From positions 1 through 5,580 of the forward strand of contig CAMEIU010000137.1 in the NCBI GenBank assembly GCA_945918815.1: 5,580 nucleotides of DNA. Reading direction: 5' to 3'. The stretch is from an uncultured Clostridia bacterium (GTDB lineage: Bacteria; Bacillota; Clostridia; Oscillospirales; Oscillospiraceae). Below the pieces are notes generated by a model, which saw nothing but the letters and a program-made list of their open reading frames with translations, did not search any database and was not told the DNA's origin. The stretch's first letter is position 1. Each line of letters begins with the position of its first letter. The position numbers were made by a program, and so were the translations under genes. This document shows positions 1 to 4,992 of the stretch, piece by piece.

Positions 1-636
1 GGAGACCTCCCGCAGGTTGATCTCCGGGTTGAAGTTGGTGGCGAAGGCATAGCCGTGGTCGCCGCCGTTGCAGTCGAGAATGTCGATGGTGTCGATGGTG
101 TCGAACTCGTGCTTCTTGGCGTAGGCGCAGTAGGCCTGGGACACGCCGGGATCGAAGCCGCAGCCCAGCAGGGCGGTGAGACCGGCCTCTTCAAACTTTT
201 TGCGGTAGGCCCACTGCCAGCTGTAGTCGAAGTAGGCGGAGAAACCGGCTTCCTTGCAGCGCTTTTCATAGACAGCCCGCCATTCCGGATCGTCGGTGTT
301 CTCCGGTTCATAGTTGGCGGTGTCCATATAGTTGACGCCGCAGGCCAGGCAGGCGTCCATGATGGTCAGATCCTGATAGGGAAGGGCAATGTTCATGACC
401 AGATCCGGCTGGTAGGCCCGGATCAGATCGATGACCTGCTGCACGTCGTCGGCATCCACCTGGGCGGTGGTGATCTTCGTGGCGGTCTTGGGCGCCAGCT
501 CCGCGGCCAGCTTGTCGCACTTGGACTTGGTGCGGCTGGCAATACACAGCTCCGTGAATACCTCGCTGACCTGGCAGCACTTCTGGATGGCCACAGACGC
601 AACACCGCCGCAGCCGATGACAAGAACTTTACTCAT
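1..636 (-). CDS. Carboxynorspermidine/carboxyspermidine dehydrogenase (saccharopine dehydrogenase family), N-terminal half, runs off left edge
   Basis: The 212 visible residues contain no stop, so the 3' half lies outside the window; family members are about 400 residues. The protein opens with MSKVLVIGCGGVA, a Rossmann nucleotide-binding loop (GCGGVA, residues 8-13), followed by ASRT at 33-36 at the end of the second strand, NIALPYQD near 82-89, a YMDTANYEPE segment near 103-112 and LLGCGFDPGV at 156-165. These are typical of the saccharopine-dehydrogenase-like enzymes of polyamine synthesis. The family reductively condenses L-aspartate semialdehyde with a diamine (putrescine or diaminopropane), using NADPH, to give carboxyspermidine or carboxynorspermidine; a PLP decarboxylase (NspC) then removes the carboxyl group. 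The ATG at 634-636 has an AAGGAG site at 648-653, 11 bases upstream. Downstream position in a speA-speE-speB operon supports a polyamine role rather than lysine metabolism. Substrate choice (putrescine or agmatine) cannot be read from the sequence. Confidence 0.87.
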   Translation of the reverse strand, partial: MSKVLVIGCGGVASVAIQKCCQVSEVFTELCIASRTKSKCDKLAAELAPKTATKITTAQVDADDVQQVIDLIRAYQPDLVMNIALPYQDLTIMDACLACGVNYMDTANYEPENTDDPEWRAVYEKRCKEAGFSAYFDYSWQWAYRKKFEEAGLTALLGCGFDPGVSQAYCAYAKKHEFDTIDTIDILDCNGGDHGYAFATNFNPEINLREVS

Positions 637-716
637 AATAGAATACACTCCTTTTTGAATTGATGAATGGATGGAATTCGGAATAACAGACAGGGAAATT
701 GGGATTTATCTATGAG

Positions 717-744
717 TTGACAATTGATAATTGACAATTGACAA
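717..744 (+). repeat. Short tandem array of four 7-bp units (TTGACAA-type)
   Basis: Four consecutive 7-bp units are TTGACAA, with the second reading TTGATAA. The array lies in the left arm of the palindromic element; the right arm keeps a single inverted copy near 920-930, so the array probably expanded on one side only. Each unit resembles a -35 hexamer on the plus strand, but no matching -10 box was found. Confidence 0.8.
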
Positions 745-796
745 TGGAGGTATCCGCTTCGCGGATGATTGAAATGATTGCCCGCCAGAAAGAAAT

Positions 797-868
797 CCGT
801 AGGGGCAGCCCCATGTGGCCGCCCGTTGGTGCAGGCTTTCGGGCGGCCACGCGGGGCCGCCCCTACGG
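797..868. repeat. Central long hairpin of the intergenic element (29-bp arms, 14-nt loop)
   Basis: Arms at 797-825 and 840-868 are complementary at 27 of 29 positions, enclosing the loop 826-839. The two mismatched positions (807 and 813, both A on the plus strand, opposite C) become U opposite G when the minus strand is transcribed, so the sense transcript of the operon can pair along the whole stem with two G-U wobbles. No T-run follows on the minus strand, so this is not a canonical intrinsic terminator. Confidence 0.85.
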
Positions 869-964
869 TGTTGCTTGATCGTGCTTCTGTCAATTCTAAT
901 TCATCGCGAAGCGACACCATAATTGTCAATTCGCTCTACAAATCCCAATTTCTCATACAAAGAA

Positions 965-1816
965 TCACAATGCCAGCAGCAGCTCCCGGAGGACTTTGCA
1001 GGCGGTGGCGGTGGAGACGCCGGTGGGGTCCAGCATGGGGGCCAGCTCGTTGACGTCGGCGGCCACCACGTTGGCGGCTCCGGCGGTTCGGATGGCGTTC
1101 AGCAATTGCGGGAAGCTGACGCCGCCGGCCTCCGGCGTGCCGGTGCCGGGGAAGATGCCGGGGTCCAGGCAGTCCAGGTCGATGGTAAGATAGACCGGCG
1201 CGTTCGCTGCCTTCAGACGCGCCACCGTTTCCTCCAGCCCCGTAAAATCAAAGGGATGCAGCTCCGTGTGGGCTTTTGCAAACTGGAATTCCGCCCGGTC
1301 TCCGCTGCGGATGCAGAACTGATGAATCCGCCCGTCTCCCAGCAGATCGTGGCAGCGGCGCAGGACACAGGCGTGGCTGAGCTTTGCACCCAGGTAGTCG
1401 TCCCGGAGATCGGCGTGGGCATCAAAATGGAGAATGTGCAGGTCGGGATACCGCTTTGCCACGGCGCGGACGGCTCCCAGGGTCACCAGATGCTCGCCGC
1501 CCAGCAGCAGCGGCAGCTTGCCGTCTCCCAGAATTTCTTCTGCCCGGGCTTCAATGTCCGCCAGAGCCGCTTCCGCGCTGCCGAAGCACAGCTCCAGGTC
1601 GCCGCTGTCAAAGACGGCGCGGTCGGTCAGGTCGGCGTCTTGGTAGGGGCTGTAGGTCTCCAGGCCGAAGCTCTCGTGGCGCATGGCGGAGGGACCGAAC
1701 CGGGCCCCGGGGCGGAAGCTGGTGGTGGAGTCAAAGGGCGCGCCGTAGAGCACGATCTCCGCCTCCGCATACCCGGCATCGCAGCCGAGAAAGGTTTCAA
1801 TGTTTGGTTGCAGCAT
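965..1816 (-). CDS. speB: Agmatinase (ureohydrolase, SpeB family)
   Basis: The 283-residue product matches the usual length of bacterial agmatinases, which hydrolyse agmatine to putrescine and urea at a binuclear Mn site. All metal-ligand motifs are present: GGEH (His109), DAHADLRD (Asp132, His134, Asp136) and TIDLDCLDP (Asp213, Asp215), followed by PGTGTPEAGG (223-232) and DVNEL (254-258). The fold begins with the family landmarks YGAPFDSTTSFRPGARFGP (24-42). The frame stays open far upstream into speE, but similarity begins at the ATG at 1814-1816, which has GGAGG at 1824-1828, seven bases upstream, and lies two bases after the speE stop; this implies translational coupling. The speE-speB order is that of Bacillus subtilis. 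A ureohydrolase acting on aminopropylagmatine cannot be excluded, since the fold and metal site would look the same. Confidence 0.95.
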   Translation of the reverse strand: MLQPNIETFLGCDAGYAEAEIVLYGAPFDSTTSFRPGARFGPSAMRHESFGLETYSPYQDADLTDRAVFDSGDLELCFGSAEAALADIEARAEEILGDGKLPLLLGGEHLVTLGAVRAVAKRYPDLHILHFDAHADLRDDYLGAKLSHACVLRRCHDLLGDGRIHQFCIRSGDRAEFQFAKAHTELHPFDFTGLEETVARLKAANAPVYLTIDLDCLDPGIFPGTGTPEAGGVSFPQLLNAIRTAGAANVVAADVNELAPMLDPTGVSTATACKVLRELLLAL

Positions 1817-1818
1817 GT

Positions 1819-2673
1819 TCAATCCTCCACTTCTTGCAGCATTTCCTCCAGGAACGCCGGCAGGCAGAAGGCGCCCTTGTGGAGCCTGGTGGTGTAGTAC
1901 CGGGTGTGCAGGTTCAGGTCGTTCCAGGCTTTGCTGTCCAGATCGTCGATGGGATGATATTTTTTGCTGGCAAAGCCGAAGAGCCAGTACCCGGCGGCGT
2001 AGGTGGGAATGTGGGCCTGATAGACCCGGCTGATGGGGAAGGTGCTGACGATGCGCTTGTGGCTGCGCTGCATGGCCCGGGCGTCCTCCGTATAGAAGGG
2101 GCTGCCCTGCTGGTTGACCATGATGCCGTCGGACCGGAGGGCGTTGTAGCAGCTGCCGTAGAATTCCCGGGTAAACAGTCCCTCCGAGGGACCGAAGGGG
2201 TCGGTGGAATCGACGATGATCAGATCGTAGCTTCCCTCGCACCGGCGGATGAATTTCAGCGCATTTTCCACATAGATGTGGACCCGCCGGTCGTCCATCC
2301 GGCAGGCGTTGCTGGGAAGATAGGTGCGGCAGGCGTCCACCACCTGGGGGTCCATCTCCACCAGGTCGATGCGCGTCACCCGGTCGTATCTTGTCAGCTC
2401 CCGCACCACGCCGCCGTCGCCTGCGCCGATGACGAGAATGTCATGGATGCCGGGATGGACCGCCATGGGGACGTGGGTGATCATTTCGTCGTAGATGAAC
2501 TCGTCCCGTTCCGTCAGCATCACGTTGCCGTCCAGGGTCAGAACGCGGCCGAATTCCGGCGTCTCAAAAATGTCGATGTGCTGATAGTCGCTCTGCTTGG
2601 AGTACAGGTGCTTGCTGACCCGGATGCTGAGCTTCACATCCGGCGTATGAAATTCACTGAACCACATTTCCAT
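1819..2673 (-). CDS. speE: Spermidine synthase (polyamine aminopropyltransferase)
   Basis: The cytosolic 284-residue enzyme transfers an aminopropyl group from decarboxylated AdoMet to a diamine, classically putrescine to spermidine. It starts MEMWFSEF, as clostridial SpeE proteins do (MELWF-like), followed by the N-terminal beta domain (TLDGNVMLTERDEFIYDEM, about 46-64) and a Rossmann methyltransferase-like domain: GAGDGG (83-88), VEMD (105-108, ribose contact), catalytic VDSTDPFGP (154-162) and IPTY (222-225). A GTG overlapping the speA stop (2689-2691) would add six residues, but the ATG at 2671-2673 has an AAAGG site 10 bases upstream (2684-2688) and fits the family start. Oddities: YDE at 61-63 where E. 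coli has YHE, ENA at 136-138 where DDG/GDG is usual, and GAGDGG for GGGDGG. No speD is visible. Confidence 0.93.
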   Translation of the reverse strand: MEMWFSEFHTPDVKLSIRVSKHLYSKQSDYQHIDIFETPEFGRVLTLDGNVMLTERDEFIYDEMITHVPMAVHPGIHDILVIGAGDGGVVRELTRYDRVTRIDLVEMDPQVVDACRTYLPSNACRMDDRRVHIYVENALKFIRRCEGSYDLIIVDSTDPFGPSEGLFTREFYGSCYNALRSDGIMVNQQGSPFYTEDARAMQRSHKRIVSTFPISRVYQAHIPTYAAGYWLFGFASKKYHPIDDLDSKAWNDLNLHTRYYTTRLHKGAFCLPAFLEEMLQEVED

Positions 2674-2687
2674 ACAATCGCTGCCTT

Positions 2688-4148
2688 TCACACCAACACG
2701 TTGATTCGCTTCAGCTCCGCGTCCTCGGGACCGGTCATGCTGCAGCCTTTTTCCTTTGCGTACCGGATATGCTCGAGGATCTCAGCGGTGATCCGCTCGC
2801 CCGGGGCCAGAATGGGGATCCCCGGCGGATAGCACATGACAAACTCGCTGGAAACCCGGCCCTCGCTTTCCTCCAGAGGCAGGTTGACCTTCTCGGCATA
2901 GAACGCCTCCTGGGGACTGGTGACCACCTCCGGGTCAATGTACTCCTGACTCAGGAGGCCGGTCCCGTCGGTCTGATACCGGCGGCGGATCTCCGCCAGG
3001 GCGCTGACCAGCCGCTCCAGCTCCTGGGGCCGGTCGCCCATGGAGAGATAGGCCAGAATGTTGCCGATGTCGCCGAATTCGATCTGAATGTCGTATTCGT
3101 CTCTTAAAATGTCGTAGACCTCGATGCCGGCCAGGCCGATGTCCAGGGTGTGGACGCTCAGCTTGGTGGAGTCAAAATCGAAGACGGAATCGCCGTTCAT
3201 CAGCTCCCGGCCGAAGGCATAATAGCCGCCCACGGCGTTGATCTCCTGCCGGGCGTACTCGGCCATGTCGGCCACCTGATGGAACACCGTATGTCCCCGC
3301 AGAGCCAGATTCCGGCGGCTGATATCCAGGCTGGACATCAAAAGGTAGCTGCTGGAGGTGGTCTGGGTCAGGTTGATGATCTGCCGCACATAGCCGGGGT
3401 GGACCTTGGGCCCCACCAGCAGCAGGCTGGACTGGGTCAGACTGCCGCCGCTCTTGTGCATGGACACGGCGGCCATATCCGCTCCGGCCTCCATGGCGGA
3501 CACCGGCAGCCCGCCGCCAAAGTAGAAATGGGTCCCATGGGCCTCATCCGCCAGGCAGAGCATCCCGGCTTTGTGGGCCATTTTGACAATGGCCCGCAGG
3601 TCGCTGCAGATGCCGTAGTAGGTGGGATTGTTGACCAGAACGGCCACGGCGTTGGGATGGGCGGCGATGGCCTTGGCCACCGCTTCCCGCCGCATGCCCA
3701 GGGAGATGCCCAGCCTTTGGTCTACATCGGGATTCACATACACCGGCACGGCGCCGCAGAGGACCAGGGCGTTGATGACGCTCTTGTGGACGTTCCGGGG
3801 CAGAATGATCTCGTCGCCCCGCTTGCAGGCGGTCAGCACCATGCTCTGCACGGAACTGGTGGTGCCGCCCACCATCAAAAAGGCGTGGGCCGCGCCGAAG
3901 GCGTCGGCGGCCAGCTCCTCCGCTTCCCGAATCACGGAAACAGGATGGCAGAGATTGTCCAGCGGCTTCATGCTGTTGACGTCCACGCCCACGCACTGCT
4001 TCCCCAAAAAAGCGGTCAGCTCCGGGTTGCCGCGGCCCCGCTTATGGCCCGGCACGTCAAAGGGAACGACCCGCATCTGCCGGAAGTTTTCCAACGCCTC
4101 ATAAATGGGCGCGCGGCTCTGATCCAGCCGGGTTCGGCTCCTTGTCAT
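2688..4148 (-). CDS. speA: Arginine decarboxylase, PLP-dependent fold type I (Orn/Lys/Arg decarboxylase family)
   Basis: The 486-residue product matches the short Firmicutes SpeA type (about 490 residues) and lacks the N-terminal wing domain of proteobacterial inducible decarboxylases. It decarboxylates a basic amino acid, here probably L-arginine to agmatine, in the cytosol. Landmarks: PGHKRG (33-38), the glycine/Ser-rich PLP phosphate region VGGTTSSVQ (93-101), LADEAHGTH (199-207, with the PLP-nitrogen Asp201), SMHKSGGSLTQ with the Schiff-base Lys232, and the C-terminal CYPPGIPILAPGE (439-451). The family also includes lysine and ornithine decarboxylases; arginine is inferred from the agmatinase two genes on. 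The start is the ATG at 4146-4148 behind a GGGAGGGGG ribosome site (4156-4164); the frame remains open 43 codons further upstream across a terminator hairpin, which is unlikely to be coding. It is the first gene of the operon, with 14 bases between its stop and the speE start. Confidence 0.93.
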   Translation of the reverse strand: MTRSRTRLDQSRAPIYEALENFRQMRVVPFDVPGHKRGRGNPELTAFLGKQCVGVDVNSMKPLDNLCHPVSVIREAEELAADAFGAAHAFLMVGGTTSSVQSMVLTACKRGDEIILPRNVHKSVINALVLCGAVPVYVNPDVDQRLGISLGMRREAVAKAIAAHPNAVAVLVNNPTYYGICSDLRAIVKMAHKAGMLCLADEAHGTHFYFGGGLPVSAMEAGADMAAVSMHKSGGSLTQSSLLLVGPKVHPGYVRQIINLTQTTSSSYLLMSSLDISRRNLALRGHTVFHQVADMAEYARQEINAVGGYYAFGRELMNGDSVFDFDSTKLSVHTLDIGLAGIEVYDILRDEYDIQIEFGDIGNILAYLSMGDRPQELERLVSALAEIRRRYQTDGTGLLSQEYIDPEVVTSPQEAFYAEKVNLPLEESEGRVSSEFVMCYPPGIPILAPGERITAEILEHIRYAKEKGCSMTGPEDAELKRINVLV

Positions 4149-4155
4149 GTGATTT

Positions 4156-4164
4156 CCCCCTCCC
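4156..4164 (-). promoter_or_regulatory. Ribosome binding site of speA
   Basis: The minus strand reads GGGAGGGGG here, seven bases from the ATG at 4148. It fixes the speA start against the longer open frame. It lies 17 bases after the T-tract of the leader terminator, so it is transcribed only if RNA polymerase reads through that terminator or starts after it. Confidence 0.75.
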
Positions 4165-4181
4165 GCCGGTTCCTGCACAAC

Positions 4182-4213
4182 AAAAAAACGCAAGCTGCAC
4201 ATACACAGCTTGC
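4182..4213 (-). terminator. Intrinsic terminator in the speA leader (candidate attenuator)
   Basis: On the minus strand a perfect 8-bp stem GCAAGCTG/CAGCTTGC (4206-4213 with 4190-4197, 8-nt loop) is followed after one G by seven T residues (4182-4188). It lies between the only strong promoter (4584-4612) and the speA start, 33 bases before the ATG, and no gene that it could serve ends just upstream. This placement is typical of attenuators. An upstream copy of the hexamer AAGCTG (minus strand, 4238-4243) could pair with the 3' arm instead and act as part of an antiterminator; that pairing is an inference. Confidence 0.75.
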
Positions 4214-4437
4214 ATAAAACATTTGAAGGAATCCGTCCAGCTTCCGATCCGGGACATACGGGCAGGATTGTTTGCACAGAAAGCCCCTATGAGTTGACAA
4301 TCGGAATCAAGAACGGTGTTCAAATCGGACGGAAGATCAGAGTCTATATAGCAATTATACTTTTACTACTCTTATTGACCGTTTCACAAGTCTGCGCACA
4401 GGCGCATTTCGGTTATAAAGGAACCAACTTATAAAAT

Positions 4438-4558
4438 TTGAGCTTTTAACTCAATCAATAAGGCTGCACAAAGGCCGCCAATCGGCAGTGGACCCGGCTG
4501 TCCGTATGGCCTTTCCTCCCTGACGGAGTGGTCCAGAACAATTGCTTTGAAAAGACTC
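4438..4558 (-). other. Candidate structured leader RNA upstream of speA (unknown class)
   Basis: On the minus strand several complementary segments nest: GAGTCTTTT (4550-4558) with AAAAGCTC (4440-4447, one bulged base) and CAAT (4541-4544) with ATTG (4456-4459) could close the domain. Inside are AAAGGCC/GGCCTTT (4508-4514 with 4470-4476, 7 bp), GGAC/GTCC around 4490-4503, GCCG/CGGC around 4474-4486 and CTCC/GGAG around 4516-4528. The 3' closing arm is also part of a small hairpin (4438-4454) followed by ATTTTAT, so the two folds exclude each other. I do not recognise a known riboswitch, T-box, 6S or SRP RNA consensus. Pairing was found by eye, without energy calculation or alignment. Confidence 0.35.
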
Positions 4559-4583
4559 GTAACTTCCTTTCAAAATCAAGCAA

Positions 4584-4612
4584 ATTCTACCATGGGAAAC
4601 GGGCTTTGTCAA
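4584..4612 (-). promoter_or_regulatory. Sigma-A promoter driving the speA leader/operon
   Basis: The minus strand carries TTGACA (4607-4612), a 17-base spacer and TAGAAT (4584-4589), with TGG just before the -10 box giving an extended -10 element. Transcription should start near 4577. No gene lies between here and speA, so the leader would be about 430 nt, long enough for a regulatory RNA. The promoter follows the terminator at 4647-4683, as expected for the start of a new transcription unit. Confidence 0.8.
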
Positions 4613-4988
4613 GCAAAAACCAAAAGCCTGTACTTCCTGAAAAATCAAAAAACAGTCCCGGAATCGGATGATTCCGGGACTGTGGAGAAACGGTAGAGAA
4701 CGCGCCTATGTAACGGCGCATGGTGTCAATCAGCACGGCGCCCGCCGTATAAATCAGCGCGATCAGGAGGCTGTTTGCCATGTTCCGCCACAGCGGAAAG
4801 GAAGCAAGCAGGTCCTCATAATTGCTGTGCAGCTCTCCGCCGGGGCGGAAGGTATAGGATAGGTCGAAAAATTGCGTATTGGAGTGTGTTGCCGCGAATG
4901 CGGTCCAGATAAAAGGAAACAGGGAGATCATACAGATGATCACCAGAATCACGTAGACAAGCATACGCTCAAAATGTTTCTTCTTCAT
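4587..4988 (-). pseudogene. Truncated carbohydrate ABC transporter permease (MalG/AraQ-like), N-terminal remnant
   Basis: The ATG at 4986-4988 has an excellent AAGGAGG site (4998-5004) and follows the preceding permease stop by four bases, the usual arrangement of paired MalF/MalG-type sugar permeases. The first 89 or so residues look genuine: a basic start MKKKHFER, a first membrane helix (about 11-30), a periplasmic stretch with NYEDLLASFPLWRN (56-69) and the start of the second helix NSLLIALIYTAGAVLID (72-88). The expected continuation, about 190 more residues with four further helices and the EAA cytoplasmic loop that contacts the ATPase, is missing. After Met90 (4719-4721) the frame reads an unrelated tail through a terminator, ending at 4587-4589 inside the speA promoter. 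The 133-residue product cannot be a working permease. A frameshift alone does not restore similarity in the other frames, so a deletion is inferred. Confidence 0.75.
4647..4683 (-). terminator. Strong intrinsic terminator after the ABC permease remnants
   Basis: A perfect 14-bp stem (4670-4683 with 4652-4665, loop of four) is followed on the minus strand by a run of six T residues (4647-4652, overlapping the stem end). The stem includes CCCGGAATC/GATTCCGGG. It would end transcription from the transporter remnants before the speA promoter. The open frame of the truncated permease reads straight through it, which supports that frame's tail being non-native. Confidence 0.9.
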
Positions 4989-4992
4989 ATGC

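Larger units (their letters stand above)
695..952. mobile_element. Composite palindromic repeat element, MITE-like, non-coding
   Basis: The element is bounded by a perfect 13-bp inverted repeat, GAAATTGGGATTT at 695-707 and its complement at 940-952. Inside, the two halves stay roughly mirror-symmetric: TTGACAATT motifs (717-747 left, 920-930 right), a small hairpin with a GCTTCGCG-type core (752-766 left, 904-914 right) and a central 29-bp stem (797-825/840-868). It fills most of the gap between speB and the dehydrogenase gene and starts only 12 bases beyond the speB stop. Open frames across it encode low-complexity GAAP-GRP peptides on both strands and are not genes. No transposase and no clear target-site duplication were seen. 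GTAGGGGC...GCCCCTAC repeats of this look recur in Oscillospiraceae genomes (from memory, not searched). The mobile interpretation is inferred from the terminal inverted repeats and symmetry. Confidence 0.62.

Noticed and set aside
55..663. Long plus-strand open frame opposite the dehydrogenase gene
   Set aside because: It is antisense to a clear saccharopine-dehydrogenase-family gene, has Gly/Val/Ala-rich low-complexity composition, and no ribosome site or recognisable motif.
637..694. Promoter for the dehydrogenase gene just downstream of the repeat element
   Set aside because: AT-rich sequence is present, but I found no -35/-10 pair with acceptable spacing; the gene may depend on read-through or on a promoter inside the element.
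695..952. CRISPR array or integron attC site
   Set aside because: There are no regularly spaced direct repeats with unique spacers, and the symmetry is a single large inverted repeat without integron recombination-site motifs or cassette genes.
1817..2242. N-terminal extension of the agmatinase frame to 2242
   Set aside because: It overlaps most of the speE 3' half out of frame; the ATG at 1814-1816 has a good ribosome site and fits family length.
2674..2691. GTG start for speE overlapping the speA stop
   Set aside because: Family proteins begin MELWF-like, matching the ATG at 2671-2673, which has an AAAGG site at suitable spacing; the GTG lacks a clear site.
1384..2832. Plus-strand open frame of 482 codons
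   Set aside because: It covers parts of speB, speE and speA in antisense, with Arg/Gly-rich composition caused by high-GC codon use on the other strand.
3150..4217. Plus-strand open frame of 355 codons, His/Gly rich
   Set aside because: It is the antisense shadow of speA; no motif and no start signal.
4214..4260. T-box antiterminator signature before the speA terminator
   Set aside because: A TGGAC string occurs, but the TGGNACCGCG-type consensus and other T-box elements were not found.
4149..4277. 43-codon N-terminal extension of speA
   Set aside because: It would translate through a terminator hairpin and its T-tract; the ATG at 4146-4148 has a strong ribosome site and gives the normal family length.
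4354..4359. TATAAT on the minus strand as a second speA promoter
   Set aside because: The hexamer is perfect, but no acceptable -35 box lies 16-18 bases upstream. It remains possible but is too weak to annotate.
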